From the NCBI RefSeq assembly GCF_039621805.1, contig NZ_CP155073.1, positions 186,001 through 250,000 on the forward strand: DNA of 64,000 nt, given 5' to 3'. The stretch comes from Paraburkholderia sp. PREW-6R. Lineage in GTDB: Bacteria; Pseudomonadota; Gammaproteobacteria; Burkholderiales; Burkholderiaceae. Below the pieces are notes generated by a model. That model was not told where the DNA came from and ran no database searches. It was given only the letters and a program-made list of their open reading frames with translations. This document shows, piece after piece, positions 17,817 to 28,020 of this stretch (its first letter is position 1; each line of letters starts with the position of its first letter). The position numbers and the translations under genes are program-made.

Positions 17817-19298
17817 CTAAATCTCCGCCGCTGCAGTGGATGATCGCTTAGACCGCTTACCCTTCGTGCCGAGCGAAGTTGTACGAGCCTTCAACCCTTC
17901 GAGCAACTTCTCTGCAGGCTCATCGTACGGGTCTTGTGGGACGAGTTCGCCACGAAAGGCCTTGGCGAGCAAAGCAGGTACCAACCTCCCCATTGCATCG
18001 CGGGTGACCGCCAGCCGACTTTCGAGCCGGTTCGAAAGGACAAGCAGTGATTCAACTCTTTGGGCGATTTCGCGTTGCTCATCGATGGGCGGACACACTA
18101 CGTGCAACGACACCTGCTTTGTAATGGGCACCTGATCACGGGTTGTTTGGGCCATTACAGAGGTGAGTTGTTCCTGGAAAAACGGACTCGCGAAGACTAT
18201 CCTAAGGAATTCCGGGCAGTAGGCGTCGCTGTTCAATCTATAGAACGTAACCGAGGTTCCGAGCAACACATCCTCGGTCGTGCCTTCAAGGATCGCGACG
18301 CGGCCTACCGTAGCGTTATGGGTCAATAGGACGTCGCCCTGTTTGGTCCACCCTTTATTCAGTAGCTTAGATTTCTCGCGACTCAATCTTGGACATGCTT
18401 CGATTGCGATGCCCCATCTGTCATCAATTTGTGACGCGGTAAGGAACAAAGCCCCTTTGCCATCGAAGTCTTCCTTTCGCGGATACAGGCTTCCATGATT
18501 GCCATCCGCAAAATCAACGATGACATTGCGGTTGTATAGATCAGCAATTGTTGAAATCGTCCAGCCGCCCGGTAATTCAATCGCTGGGTAATCTATGTCT
18601 GTAACTTTGAACGACTGCTTTGCTAATCTTTTATAGCCTTGCGGAAGGCTAAAAACCTTTGTGCTATCGAAGCACGAACTTTTCCCCTCCCGCCAGCTTT
18701 CAGTTAAGCGACCCGTCGTGGCAGCCACCAGCACCGATCTGCGAAAGCGGTCTATAAGGACGGGAACGCGTTCGAGCCGCTCCCGGCACGCATCTACACG
18801 CATGAGGACGGAGTCGAGCTTATCGGCGATGCGCTTTTGTTCGGCAAGAGGTGCAAGGATGAACGGAGCCTTGCGCCCGGCATCCGTTCCGAGTCGCGGC
18901 ATGTTTAGCCCGTGGCTAATACTGGCCGCATAGTTGAGAAAGCGCGGCCCCTTAAGCCAGTGGAAAACATATCGGTTTTCGACCGCAGTAGTCTGCTTAA
19001 TCGGGACAATTTCTGTTGTACAGAGCCCGTCTGAATCTGCGAGCACGACTTTATTCAAATACGGACGCAGCTTCCCATAAAGAACATCGCCTTTCGAAAA
19101 TCTGTTCTTTGTGCTCTTTGATTTTCGATCCGCAAACGAGAACCGCCCTACGATCCTGGAGTTACCCTTCTCAATGTCTTCGAGCTCTAGAACCCATTCG
19201 TCACCGGAGATCTCATCTGGCTCAGCCTTCAGAGTCGTCCCGTAGTCGACGACTTCCCCGAGCGTCGTTTCCAGCCACCCCTTCGGAAGCTCACTCAT
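17817..19298 (-). CDS. hsdS: Type I restriction-modification specificity subunit HsdS
   Basis: A 493-residue specificity subunit with the usual two target-recognition domains, each opened by a variable segment (about residues 1-150 and 210-380) and closed by a conserved helical spacer (FILAPLAEQKRIADKLDSVL at about 150-175 and VVCPPIDEQREIAQRVESLL near 385-410). Each recognition domain reads one half of a bipartite DNA site, and the spacers set the gap. The start overlaps the hsdM stop as ATGA. A Lys/Arg-rich tail follows a conserved AFRGELVPQDP element. It guides both the methylase and restriction complexes. Confidence 0.93.
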   Translation of the reverse strand: MSELPKGWLETTLGEVVDYGTTLKAEPDEISGDEWVLELEDIEKGNSRIVGRFSFADRKSKSTKNRFSKGDVLYGKLRPYLNKVVLADSDGLCTTEIVPIKQTTAVENRYVFHWLKGPRFLNYAASISHGLNMPRLGTDAGRKAPFILAPLAEQKRIADKLDSVLMRVDACRERLERVPVLIDRFRRSVLVAATTGRLTESWREGKSSCFDSTKVFSLPQGYKRLAKQSFKVTDIDYPAIELPGGWTISTIADLYNRNVIVDFADGNHGSLYPRKEDFDGKGALFLTASQIDDRWGIAIEACPRLSREKSKLLNKGWTKQGDVLLTHNATVGRVAILEGTTEDVLLGTSVTFYRLNSDAYCPEFLRIVFASPFFQEQLTSVMAQTTRDQVPITKQVSLHVVCPPIDEQREIAQRVESLLVLSNRLESRLAVTRDAMGRLVPALLAKAFRGELVPQDPYDEPAEKLLEGLKARTTSLGTKGKRSKRSSTAAAEI

Positions 19299-20752
19299 TC
19301 TTCAGCCGCCTCCACGCCCAGTTCGTCCATCAGGCACCGCAACTCGTTGAGCGCACTTTCAAGCTCATCGACAACCTCTTGCGCCAATACTTCCGGCTTC
19401 GCCATGTCGCCGTCAGCGCCATCGCTCTCGTCTCTGAGCCAGGCGATATCCAAGCTGTCGCCGCGCTTGGTGATTTCCTCGCGCGAGAAGTAGCGAAAGC
19501 GGCCCGCCTCGCCAGTGTCGACTCGTGCGGCGCTTCCGTCGGGTTCGCTTCCGTAAGCCGTCTCAAACTCGACGAAGTGAGCGCGCGTCAGCGGCGTGCG
19601 CTTGCCGAACTGGGGCATGTTCGCGCGCAGATCGTAGACCCATACGCCAGTCGTGCTGCCTTTGTCCGTCTTGCCGCGAGTGAAGAACAGCACATTGGTT
19701 TTGACGCCTTGCGCGTAGAAGATGCCCGTGGGCAGGCGGAGGATTGTGTGCAGGTTGCACTTGTCCATCAGGTCGCGGCGAATGTCCGCGCCGACGTTGG
19801 ATTCAAAGAGCACGTTGTCCGGTAGCACCACTGCCGCGCGCCCACCCGGTTTGAGCGCGCGATAGATGTGCTGCAAGAAAGCTAGCTGCTTGTTGCTGGT
19901 CGGATAAGTGAAGTCATCGCGCGTAGGCAGCCCACCGCCCTTCTTAGTCCCGAACGGAGGATTCGTGACGATCAGATCCGCTTTGGGCATTTGCTGGCCC
20001 TCGCTCGAAAGCGTGTCGCCGTAACGGATGCCGCCGGTCTCGTCCGAGTCCAGATCATGCAGCATCAAATTCATCAGGCCGAGACGGTGCGCGGCCTGCA
20101 CGATTTCCATGCCGTGAAACTGGAGACGATATTTCTTGTACGCGGCTTCGGAAAGCGCCTCAATGTCGTTGTGCTCGCGAATGTAGTGGTTCGCGGCGAT
20201 GAGGAAGCCGCCAGTGCCTGCGGCCGGATCTTGGATTACTTCGCCCAGTTTGGGCTGCATCAGTGCCACGATGCTGTCGATCAGCACACGGGGCGTGAAG
20301 TATTGACCCGCTCCCGACTTCTTCTCGTTGGCGTTTTTCTCCAGCAGCCCTTCGTAGAGATCGCCGAGCCCCTCGGTCTTCGCTGAATACCAGTCAATAG
20401 CGTCGATCGCTGTGATGAGCGCGGTCAGCGTGGCCGGCTTGTCTATGAACGAGCGCGCCGCGGCGAAAATCTCTCTTGTTATCATTGAGCCATGGGTGCC
20501 GAGGTGGATCAGCATGACCTTATAAGCTTCAAGCCGCTCGGGCGCAGCCTTGCTTTCGAGATCGTCCCACCGAAACCCCTCAGGGAGTTTGTCCTCGGTG
20601 CCGGTTTCCTTGGCCATCTTCAAGAAAAGCAGATAGGTCAACTCGGTCACGTACTCGTGATATGTCACGCCGTCATCGCGCAAGACATTACAGAGGTTCC
20701 AAAGCTTCGCGACTATGTCGCTGGTGATAGTGCTCATCGGTAACAGTCTCAT
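19295..20752 (-). CDS. hsdM: Type I restriction-modification methylase HsdM
   Basis: A 485-residue N6-adenine methyltransferase subunit. An N-terminal helical HsdM domain (about 10-135) precedes the AdoMet-binding motif DPAAGTGGFLIAA at about 165-180 and the catalytic NPPF at about 263-266. With HsdS it methylates the recognition sequence and protects the host. Start codon: the ATG at 20752 overlaps the hsdR stop as ATGA; an internal ATG at 20737 would give MSTITSDIV and is also plausible. The order hsdR-hsdM-hsdS, all overlapping, indicates one polycistronic transcript. Confidence 0.93.
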   Translation of the reverse strand: MRLLPMSTITSDIVAKLWNLCNVLRDDGVTYHEYVTELTYLLFLKMAKETGTEDKLPEGFRWDDLESKAAPERLEAYKVMLIHLGTHGSMITREIFAAARSFIDKPATLTALITAIDAIDWYSAKTEGLGDLYEGLLEKNANEKKSGAGQYFTPRVLIDSIVALMQPKLGEVIQDPAAGTGGFLIAANHYIREHNDIEALSEAAYKKYRLQFHGMEIVQAAHRLGLMNLMLHDLDSDETGGIRYGDTLSSEGQQMPKADLIVTNPPFGTKKGGGLPTRDDFTYPTSNKQLAFLQHIYRALKPGGRAAVVLPDNVLFESNVGADIRRDLMDKCNLHTILRLPTGIFYAQGVKTNVLFFTRGKTDKGSTTGVWVYDLRANMPQFGKRTPLTRAHFVEFETAYGSEPDGSAARVDTGEAGRFRYFSREEITKRGDSLDIAWLRDESDGADGDMAKPEVLAQEVVDELESALNELRCLMDELGVEAAEE

Positions 20753-23700
20753 TGGTTGGCAGCTTGCTGCCAGATTGCTTCATTCATATCAGCCAGCACG
20801 TCGTTTAGTTGCTGGTCGAATACCTGGTTCAGGCGCTTAAAGCCGCCCTGCTGCCCGAACGGGCCTTCGTTGATGGAAACATCGTCGAGCACGATGTTCG
20901 CCTTGATCTGCTTGGCGAGCCGCTTGAGCCAGTCTTGTTGGACTGGTGACAGCTTTCGGAGAAGGCTAACGAGCTTGACCGCGGCATCCACACGCTGGTC
21001 GAAGGGGATGAGAGGGTCGCCCAACGCTGCCTGTCGCACGAAGCCCAGAACACGTGCCGCGATCTCATGGTTCGATTTCTGCGCCCAAGCGTGTGTCAGC
21101 GAATTTTCGTTGAAGCCCGCGCGATCGAGCGCGACGACAAGCTCCCGCAAATCCTTGCGCGTGAGTTCGCGCGGACGTTGGACCACAGCCATCAGCGCGG
21201 GCAGTGTGTTGCTGTTCTCTTTTACGAAATCGGTAAAGCGCTCTAGGTAGTCCTCTGGCTTCCCATAAATGGGGGACACATCGACGAGAGAGTCGTCGTG
21301 CGACGATATCACAAGCGGGTCAGTTGGCATACCGCGCTTGCGGTCGAGGGTCTCGCCAAGTCCCACATTATTCGCCCACCATTCCGCCAGCTTTTTGATA
21401 TCAGTATTCTTGAGGAACTGCGCGAAGTCTTGTGGATCGCAACCGGCATGCTTCAGCGCGTTGGTTTGGCTTTCGTTCAAATGCCGCGTCTTGCGTTGCC
21501 ACTTCGCGAGCAACTGCTCGCGCGCACGCTCGGCGATAGGCTCGTCAGGATGATCGACGATTTCTTTGACCAGTTGTGCAAATCTAATGTTCGGGTTCTG
21601 CACAACGGGCTTCATGCTGTTGACGGATTCGAGCGTGGCGTATAGATCCACGGCGTCGAAGATGCGGAAGACTTCTTTCCCGATCTCATCGCATCGGCGC
21701 GTTGCGCGCCCGAGCATCTGCTCGTACAGAATCCGGCTGTTCACCCGTCGCAGAAAGACGAGATTGCTGATCGACGGCACGTCGATGCCGGTTGTGAGCA
21801 AGTCCACTGTCACCGCGATCGCAGGTAGCGATTCGTTGCGATACCGCCGGATGAGTTGGAGGGGCTTGTCCGACGCACCGGTAATCTTCAGAACCGCGTC
21901 GTCGTCAATGTCGATGCCCTTCGCGCGGTAGGCGTCTTTCAACAGACGCACGACCATATCCGCATGCACATCGGTCGCACAGAAGATCAGCGTCTTGCCC
22001 GGTCCTGCGGGATCTAAATAGTTGACCAGCGCCTCGCATACGATGCGATTGAACGCTTCGGTTATGACCTTTCGGTTGAACTGCGCGACCTCAAAGTTCA
22101 AATCATCAGGCGTCTGGAACAGGTCTATCTGCTGCGTGCCAGCATCGTAGACCTGCACGTTCTCACCCGCCTTGTAGCTGATGCCGCTTTCGCTCAGGGC
22201 CGTTCGGATGCGCAACGCTGGATCGTGATCGATTAGGTGGCCGTCGAGGACTGCCTCTCGATACGAATAGACGAAGACGGGCAGGCCGAAAATCTCGGTC
22301 GTATGTAGCGCGGGAGTGGCGGTCAAACCAATCTTCACCGCGTCGAAGTGATCTAGTACGCGCCGGTACTTCGAGATGTAGTCTGCCTGATCTCGAAACT
22401 CCACTTCTACATCGCTCATTTCGCGGTCGAGCAAATACCCGCGGTGGCATTCATCGACAACGACGCAATCGTAAGAGTCGACCGGTAAGCCGCCGTCGTC
22501 TGAGTAGAGCACGCGCTGGACAAGTCCCTGCACCGTCGCGATAAGAACTTTCGTGTCAGGCTCGGGCTGCTGCTCGTCAATCTCCTTGATTCCAAACACA
22601 TCGACAAATCGCTGGAGCGACTCCATCTGCGTTTCTTTGAACGCGTTAGCGGCCTGCTCGCCGAGCGCGGAGCGATCTACGAGAAACAGTATGCGTCGGA
22701 AGCGCTGGGCTCTGAGCAGCCGATACACCAGCGCAATGCAGGTTTTGGTCTTGCCCGTCCCCGTCGCCATTGCGAGAAGCACACTCTGCTTGCCTTCCTT
22801 GATTGCGTCCTCGGTCGCAACGATCGCGCGGCGCTGATAGTCGCGCAGCGGGAAGCCGAACTGGAATCCAATGCCGTCGAGTTTTTTCTCCGCGCCGTCG
22901 ATATCTTGCTTGAGCAACTCGCGGACACCGCCGGGGGTGTACCAGCCGTTTAGCGGCTTTCGAAGGTTCGTCGTGCGCCGGAGGTCACAAAACCAGATGC
23001 CGCTGACTTCCGCGAATTGCTGCTGGAACGGTCTACCATTGGTAGCGAACACGAGCGGGACTCGGAAATGCGACCACTGCGCGGGCAGAGGCGCTCTCGC
23101 ATCATCGAGCGCGTCTTTCGAATAGCGCTTCGCCTGGTCGATTGCAGATGCCACGTTCTTGGCATTGCGCTTTGCCTCGACTACGGCAACGCACTCCACG
23201 CCGATGAAGAGCGCGTAGTCCGCGGGACCGCTCTGCGTGGGCCACTCGGCAATAGCCAGGTAGCGATTTGGTTCGGGGCGCGTGCCCGCGCTATAGCGCA
23301 ACGCAACCGAGTCGGCATCCCAGCCCGCATCCCGTAGTTGCTGATCGATAAGCTCGCGCGTGGCCTTCTCGTCCAGATGGATCTGGCTCGCGGCCTTGTC
23401 GACCTGCGTCTGCAACTTGAGCAGCAGCGCCTTCGGCTGCTCGACTGCCTGCGCCTGCAACGCGGCGAGTTTCCCGGCGGAATCGGCTTGCAGTTGCGCG
23501 AGCTTAGCTTCGAGTGCCTCGACCGTTTGGCTTCCGTCGACCGCGAGCGATTCCCAAAGCTTGGCCTCTTCTTTGGCTTGCGCAGCTAGCTGTTGTGCGG
23601 TGTCAACCTGCCCGGCTTGTGCCTCGAACTTTTCTTGCAGTTGTGCTAGCTCGGCCTTGAGCGCGGAGGATTCATCTACGGGCGCCTCGGGCGGGATAAA

Positions 23701-24102
23701 CGCGCCGCCCTTGAAGTCCGCATTGACGAAGCTGCGCTGGAACCAGAATCCAAGTTGCGTCGCGACCTTCAACCCCTGCAACGCGGCGCGATGGTCGCTT
23801 GAGAACTGATGGTTCGCCGCGTTGCCTGCCTTGCGCAGCCAATGGAACAGCTCGGCGGAGTCGCCGGGAAGCCAGCCCGCGCCTCGAAGCCGCGAAAGCA
23901 ACGCCGCTTGGTTATCTTCGCCCTCGGAGTAAACACCAGCCCGCGCGGCGACTTGCTGCGCCATCAACTCGCCAAACTGGCGCAGCTTCAGCAGACAAGT
24001 GTTCGGATCGTCGACGAAGTACCGCTCGGCGGCTGCACCTAGAACGGCCAAGTCCTTTTGCACGCGCGCCAGATGCGCGAAGTTTGAGCGAGGCTGGGAC
24101 AT
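20749..24102 (-). CDS. hsdR: Type I restriction enzyme HsdR subunit
   Basis: An about 1117-residue translocase/endonuclease. The N-terminus (about 1-130) is a helical DUF4145-type domain, then an Ala/Gln-rich coiled coil (about 140-215). The nuclease domain (about 230-370) contains FIGVECVAVVEAKRNAKN, where the Glu and Lys are the PD-(D/E)XK residues. A superfamily 2 helicase follows, with Walker A ATGTGKTKT at about 445, DECH at about 547 and a late RRVNSRILYEQMLGRATR motif. The C-terminus resembles the EcoEI HsdR tail. I start at the ATG at 24102 (MSQPRSNFAH) because the 28 residues of the longer frame are basic and unlike the family, and a TAGGAG site lies upstream. It is first in the operon. 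Confidence 0.93.
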   Translation of the reverse strand: MSQPRSNFAHLARVQKDLAVLGAAAERYFVDDPNTCLLKLRQFGELMAQQVAARAGVYSEGEDNQAALLSRLRGAGWLPGDSAELFHWLRKAGNAANHQFSSDHRAALQGLKVATQLGFWFQRSFVNADFKGGAFIPPEAPVDESSALKAELAQLQEKFEAQAGQVDTAQQLAAQAKEEAKLWESLAVDGSQTVEALEAKLAQLQADSAGKLAALQAQAVEQPKALLLKLQTQVDKAASQIHLDEKATRELIDQQLRDAGWDADSVALRYSAGTRPEPNRYLAIAEWPTQSGPADYALFIGVECVAVVEAKRNAKNVASAIDQAKRYSKDALDDARAPLPAQWSHFRVPLVFATNGRPFQQQFAEVSGIWFCDLRRTTNLRKPLNGWYTPGGVRELLKQDIDGAEKKLDGIGFQFGFPLRDYQRRAIVATEDAIKEGKQSVLLAMATGTGKTKTCIALVYRLLRAQRFRRILFLVDRSALGEQAANAFKETQMESLQRFVDVFGIKEIDEQQPEPDTKVLIATVQGLVQRVLYSDDGGLPVDSYDCVVVDECHRGYLLDREMSDVEVEFRDQADYISKYRRVLDHFDAVKIGLTATPALHTTEIFGLPVFVYSYREAVLDGHLIDHDPALRIRTALSESGISYKAGENVQVYDAGTQQIDLFQTPDDLNFEVAQFNRKVITEAFNRIVCEALVNYLDPAGPGKTLIFCATDVHADMVVRLLKDAYRAKGIDIDDDAVLKITGASDKPLQLIRRYRNESLPAIAVTVDLLTTGIDVPSISNLVFLRRVNSRILYEQMLGRATRRCDEIGKEVFRIFDAVDLYATLESVNSMKPVVQNPNIRFAQLVKEIVDHPDEPIAERAREQLLAKWQRKTRHLNESQTNALKHAGCDPQDFAQFLKNTDIKKLAEWWANNVGLGETLDRKRGMPTDPLVISSHDDSLVDVSPIYGKPEDYLERFTDFVKENSNTLPALMAVVQRPRELTRKDLRELVVALDRAGFNENSLTHAWAQKSNHEIAARVLGFVRQAALGDPLIPFDQRVDAAVKLVSLLRKLSPVQQDWLKRLAKQIKANIVLDDVSINEGPFGQQGGFKRLNQVFDQQLNDVLADMNEAIWQQAANQ

Positions 24103-24231
24103 ATATTGTTCTACTCCTACGGCGCGCTCGCGCCCCCGGGCAGTTATATTAACCGAATGTTTTCGGCGCGCTGCCAAACCTCGCAACTGGATGGAAAAGA
24201 CGCTTAATTATGGGGCATGGAGCCACTAGGC

Positions 24232-24270
24232 AGGGGCAACGTTTGTTGGGGGGGCAACTTTGGGGGCAAC
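24232..24270. repeat. Three GGGGCAAC direct repeats (integrase arm-site-like)
   Basis: AGGGGCAAC at 24232-24240, GGGGGGCAAC ending at 24257 and TGGGGGCAAC at 24261-24270 are closely spaced direct repeats in a non-coding stretch upstream of hsdR. Such repeats next to islands are typical of integrase arm-binding sites. There is no integrase gene beside them. Confidence 0.4.
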
Positions 24271-24323
24271 ATTTCGCCTGGTGCGTTCTACTTCTATGTT
24301 GGGCGGGAGATTGATGACTTAGT

Positions 24324-24836
24324 TTGATAGTCCTCCTCGCAAAGTCTTCCGGATACTCAAGATCGGCGAACCTGCGCCCCGTTGGGCTAACGGGGGATTA
24401 TGCTTCGATATTGGAATTCTTGCTTACGGCGACAGCCGCGGGGCCTATCGACACAGCTCCCGAAGGTATCGTATTTTTAGTCTTTGACGGGGTGCGAGAC
24501 GAGAAGACTTACTGTGAGAACGGTAAGATAACCATGTACAGTTATATGACATCCAAAAATAAAACTTATGTTGGTGCTGAAACGTTTTGCCTTCGAAAAA
24601 GAACCACCGGTGACCTTCGAGCGTGTGCAGATCGACGCCAATGGAGCCCATACACCGTCATAAAGCCGACAGCAAGAGTCTTCGAGGTTGGCAGCGTCGC
24701 CGACATTCAAGCGGTTCGCCGGTTAGTCGGATGTGATCTACCCAGTGTGTATGCGAAACCTGTTGCATCAGCGAGTAAAAGCACCGAAGGCGAAAGACAA
24801 CGCCGAGTTTCAGCGTCGTTAATCGTCGACCTATAA
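24324..24836 (+). CDS. Hypothetical protein
   Basis: A 170-residue frame starting with TTG, with no good ribosome site, so the start may be further in. Content looks protein-like in the middle (about 25-125) but no domain is recognised and no membrane segment or signal is evident. It lies between hsdR and the EVE-endonuclease gene, convergent with the latter. Could be a remnant of a larger gene. Confidence 0.35.
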   Translation: MIVLLAKSSGYSRSANLRPVGLTGDYASILEFLLTATAAGPIDTAPEGIVFLVFDGVRDEKTYCENGKITMYSYMTSKNKTYVGAETFCLRKRTTGDLRACADRRQWSPYTVIKPTARVFEVGSVADIQAVRRLVGCDLPSVYAKPVASASKSTEGERQRRVSASLIVDL

Positions 24837-24915
24837 GCCATCGCGTCAGCCGCCTTATTGAATTCATTTTGTGATTTGTTTACCGTGCGAAGCTGACTAC
24901 AGCCACCTCGGCAAT

Positions 24916-26061
24916 TTACTCCGCTTCATCTGCAAACTCCTCATATCTATCTAGCACCTCATGCTTTAGATAGTCCAAAGTAGGATTTGCGGCCAATGCC
25001 TGCACCTTCTCATACGGCAAATAACTACACAGTTCTGACAATGGTCCCTGCGGAAAAATCGAAAACGCGGGTCGCATAAGTTCTTGAAACACCTTCTTGC
25101 GCCGTTCATCGGGCGCCACAATGTGTAGCCTCGTATGAAAGTTGGGCTGTAGCGCCAGCAGGTCCGCCATGCGCAAAATCCCGGAGTAGACGGATGTTGT
25201 GTGTTCGACTTCAAAGGCCCGCACTATGGTCTTCCTCTGTAGCCAAAGTACATCAATTTGTTCGACCGCCTTACGGGCTGCTTCGGAAAATTGCGAATGC
25301 GGAAGTGCTGTTAGCACTTCGTCGCTTTCCATCTCCGAGAGAACAGCTTCCCTGTCAGCCTTGGGTATCCAAACATCAAATCCCATCGCGATCCCAATGT
25401 CGGCGAGCAACGCTTGCATCTTATGAGAAGTGCGAACCTGCGGCGCAAGATTTACAGACCCTGCTGTTTCGCATGGTGTCGGAGGGAGCTCATCAAGCTG
25501 AGGAGTGCCGCTTTCTTCATCGACGGGAATCTGCACAGCCACTAGCTTTCCGGATCCATTCGTTATCCTTAGGCTGCGGTGTTTCTCCCACGCCTCGTTA
25601 GCGATATTGTCGGGAGTTAAATGGTAGGCCTGGTGACAAAGTAGCTCCTCCACTTTCTGACCGTCGGATTGCTGCAATCGCACGCCACTGCTGCGCAGGA
25701 TTCCATTCCACCCGCCCGCCCCCGGCGTTACATTTTTTGTAAAGGATAGGGCCGCCCACACATCGGGACGCTTGATCGGAAGAAGTACGCCCTTCTTCAG
25801 CCAGGCAATAGGCTTAACGGGAAACTGCAGGGAATATTCGCTGATGATTTCGCTACCGGGCGGCGCCTCAGTCATTAGACCGGTGACCTCCAGTACGCCT
25901 ACCCAACAGGACAGCCCCTTAAGGTAGCAAACAATTTTGTCGCCGGGCTTGATTTTGATGACCCAGGCCTCGCGGTTGGGGTGAAAACCTGCAATACTTT
26001 TTGAAGTATTTGAGAAACTCTCGAATGTGTCCACCGAGAAGATATCAACAAAGTATGTCAT
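24916..26061 (-). CDS. EVE/PUA-like domain fused to PD-(D/E)XK endonuclease-like domain
   Basis: A 381-residue protein. The N-terminal about 130 residues read like a PUA/EVE domain: an opening TYFVDIFS strand, then IKPGDKIVCYLKG and a WVGVLEVTG strand. These domains hold modified bases in a cage. The C-terminal part (from about 235) carries IDVLWLQRKTIVRAFEVEHT, which fits the Asp ... Glu-x-Glu core of a PD-(D/E)XK nuclease, followed by the helix YSGILRMADLLAL. EVE plus nuclease is the architecture of modification-dependent (type IV-like) restriction enzymes, which would cleave phage DNA bearing modified cytosines; this function is inferred. The ATG at 26061 (MTYFVDIFS) fits the domain edge better than the longer frame from 26091. 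It stands alone, beside the type I system. Confidence 0.7.
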   Translation of the reverse strand: MTYFVDIFSVDTFESFSNTSKSIAGFHPNREAWVIKIKPGDKIVCYLKGLSCWVGVLEVTGLMTEAPPGSEIISEYSLQFPVKPIAWLKKGVLLPIKRPDVWAALSFTKNVTPGAGGWNGILRSSGVRLQQSDGQKVEELLCHQAYHLTPDNIANEAWEKHRSLRITNGSGKLVAVQIPVDEESGTPQLDELPPTPCETAGSVNLAPQVRTSHKMQALLADIGIAMGFDVWIPKADREAVLSEMESDEVLTALPHSQFSEAARKAVEQIDVLWLQRKTIVRAFEVEHTTSVYSGILRMADLLALQPNFHTRLHIVAPDERRKKVFQELMRPAFSIFPQGPLSELCSYLPYEKVQALAANPTLDYLKHEVLDRYEEFADEAE

Positions 26062-26928
26062 CGAGGTTGGGGCTGATGCTAAGCAGATCAAGCGGCTTAC
26101 GCCGCTAGTTCAGCATATTTACTAATATGGACACGCAAGGAATCGTCAAGAACCTTTAAATCCGGCGAAAGCTTTGGATGGTGGCTACCGAGGGCATCGG
26201 TTCGTCGCACCCCTTGTGCGGAAGACTGTTGCGGGCGATCGCATCTCGATGCGTTCGCGGGAGTTAGATTATTAGCGGCAATTCATTCTTGGCGGCTTGC
26301 AGTGTGCATCAATCGAGCAGAGACAGCTATTGTGATCGAGAGCAAACTGCCGTAATCAATGACGGGCTGGAGCATAATGCATTCATCAAGGGTTGGGAAG
26401 GCGTGGTTCACGACGCCCCAATCGACAATGACGTTGCGGTAGTCGGAGAGCATGAACGCCATCAGCGTCCGCCTTAAGAATATGAACCCGATGTGGTTGC
26501 CTCTCGCCCTCAACAGGCCGCCTCAAAAAGCTTCGCTCCCGGTGGCGGACTACTAGGAGAGATTTTCTCGTGCTCCTGTCCCGGTCCAAGACATCATAAT
26601 ATGTCGCGGTGGGAACGAGTGCACGACATGTTCTACTTCGTCACTTCGAATTCAACCCCTTAAAGAGCGACGTTTCTATCCCTATGAAGAGACTCGCAAG
26701 TGCGTACTCCTTCTTATAAAGGCACTTTTATTGCCGATCTACGCGATCGCCGAGAAAACGTATCAAATGACGGGCGCTGCGCATTTGAGCAGCATCGGAC
26801 TCACATGAGTTGCCATTTGCGGTCGATCCGCTAACACCTGTGTTCTTCACGTTCGCTGACAGTACGTTCATATCTCACTAGACGATCCACAGTTGCAGCG
26901 TGAGGCGCCGACAAGAGGAGGAACTTGT

Positions 26929-27090
26929 ATGTCAACCTCGTCATCATCCCACTGCTTCGGATCGCAGGATAAATTTAATGCTTTTCTAACCACCAAATTC
27001 CATGCGAAAAGGCATGCGCTAACCAGTGCCTACATTCCGGCGCGTTTGATGCGCCTCGGTGCTCCGGCTTGCGCTTGGCAATTATTTTAA
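26929..27090 (+). CDS. Small protein or gene remnant (53 residues)
   Basis: ATG at 26929 is preceded by GAGGAGGAACTTGT, one of the best ribosome sites in the island. The 53-residue product has no recognised family. Coding-like sequence continues in a different frame at 27059-27295, so a frameshift in an originally longer gene is possible. Confidence 0.3.
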   Translation: MSTSSSSHCFGSQDKFNAFLTTKFHAKRHALTSAYIPARLMRLGAPACAWQLF

Positions 27091-27335
27091 GGTCGGCGAT
27101 GAAATGGCGCGGCTAGATGGCTTACGGGTCTATCTGTTCAAATGTCAGGCGCACTTGCCGGCGAATGCAGAACAATGCTTCGATTGCAAGGAAGCCGGAA
27201 CGAATGTCGAACATCTCATTTGCCAAGATTCGGAACTGGTCAAGCCAGACAAGACGGTCAATCGTGGTTACGTCGCAATGCTGCTGACTGACTGAAAGAA
27301 GATTGTCTTATCAAGATCCGGTACGGCTAGACTAG

Positions 27336-27485
27336 ATCAACTGGATCAGGAAAGTGCTGAACGCGTGTAACGACAACGCGTGCTTGTTAAACGCCTATCA
27401 CGCGCGCATCCAGTACATAAAAGGCAAGATAGCGACCACTAATCCGTCATATCCGGACGACGACTCCGCCCAGGATGTCGACTAA
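27336..27485 (+). pseudogene. Relic of an LprI-like (DUF1311-type) protein C-terminus
   Basis: After a stop at 27333-27335, 49 codons read INWIRKVLNACNDNACLLNAYHARIQ and onward to TAA. The pattern of paired Cys with CLLNAYHARI matches the Cys-containing helical repeat of LprI-like lysozyme-inhibitor-type proteins. No signal peptide or upstream half is left in frame. The ancestral gene was probably a secreted or lipoprotein-type factor. Confidence 0.3.
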
Positions 27486-28020
27486 CGGGGAGGACCGCTG
27501 CCACGATGGCGCGTGCCAATTCCTGTTTCAAAACTAGATTAGATGGCTGATAGTATTTTCCTTTGTTGTGACCGGCGACGCGATTCACTCGGCGACCGCG
27601 TGGTTAGTGGTCCGGCCATCCATAGATCGGTGGTTAAGCGATTGCCCGTTTGCACGACTTTGTCGAATGTTCGCAGAAATATCCCGACGGCAAACCGCAT
27701 GGCGTCCACAAGATCGTTGATGCGCAACCGACGTTGACGACCGGCGGCGAGCGCGTTGCGCCGCACCGGCACACACTGAATGCGGCTGCACGTAGATTGG
27801 CAGCACGAGTACTCGGATCGAAGACGAGTACGGCTGAGTCGTCGGCTCAACGCAGCGCTGGCCGACTGCCCAAACCGCCTGGGGAAAGTGCCAACGGGCG
27901 TTTAATGTCAGGATGTTGAGGCGCAGACGCCGTGTGCTAGCCCTATCGACTAGTCTCATACGCAGTCATAGCCTGCTTGCATGTCGAGCCTCGCGTTGGC
28001 TAATACCCCCGCCCCAACCC

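Larger units (their letters stand above)
26062..28020. other. Gene-poor degenerate stretch at the right edge of the island
   Basis: Nearly 2 kb without a confident gene. It contains one small frame with a good ribosome site (26929), an LprI-like relic (27336-27485) and several overlapping short frames on both strands with no family. The 27059-27295 frame continues downstream of the small gene in another phase and could be a frameshifted remainder of it. The pattern fits decayed insertions. Confidence 0.4.
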
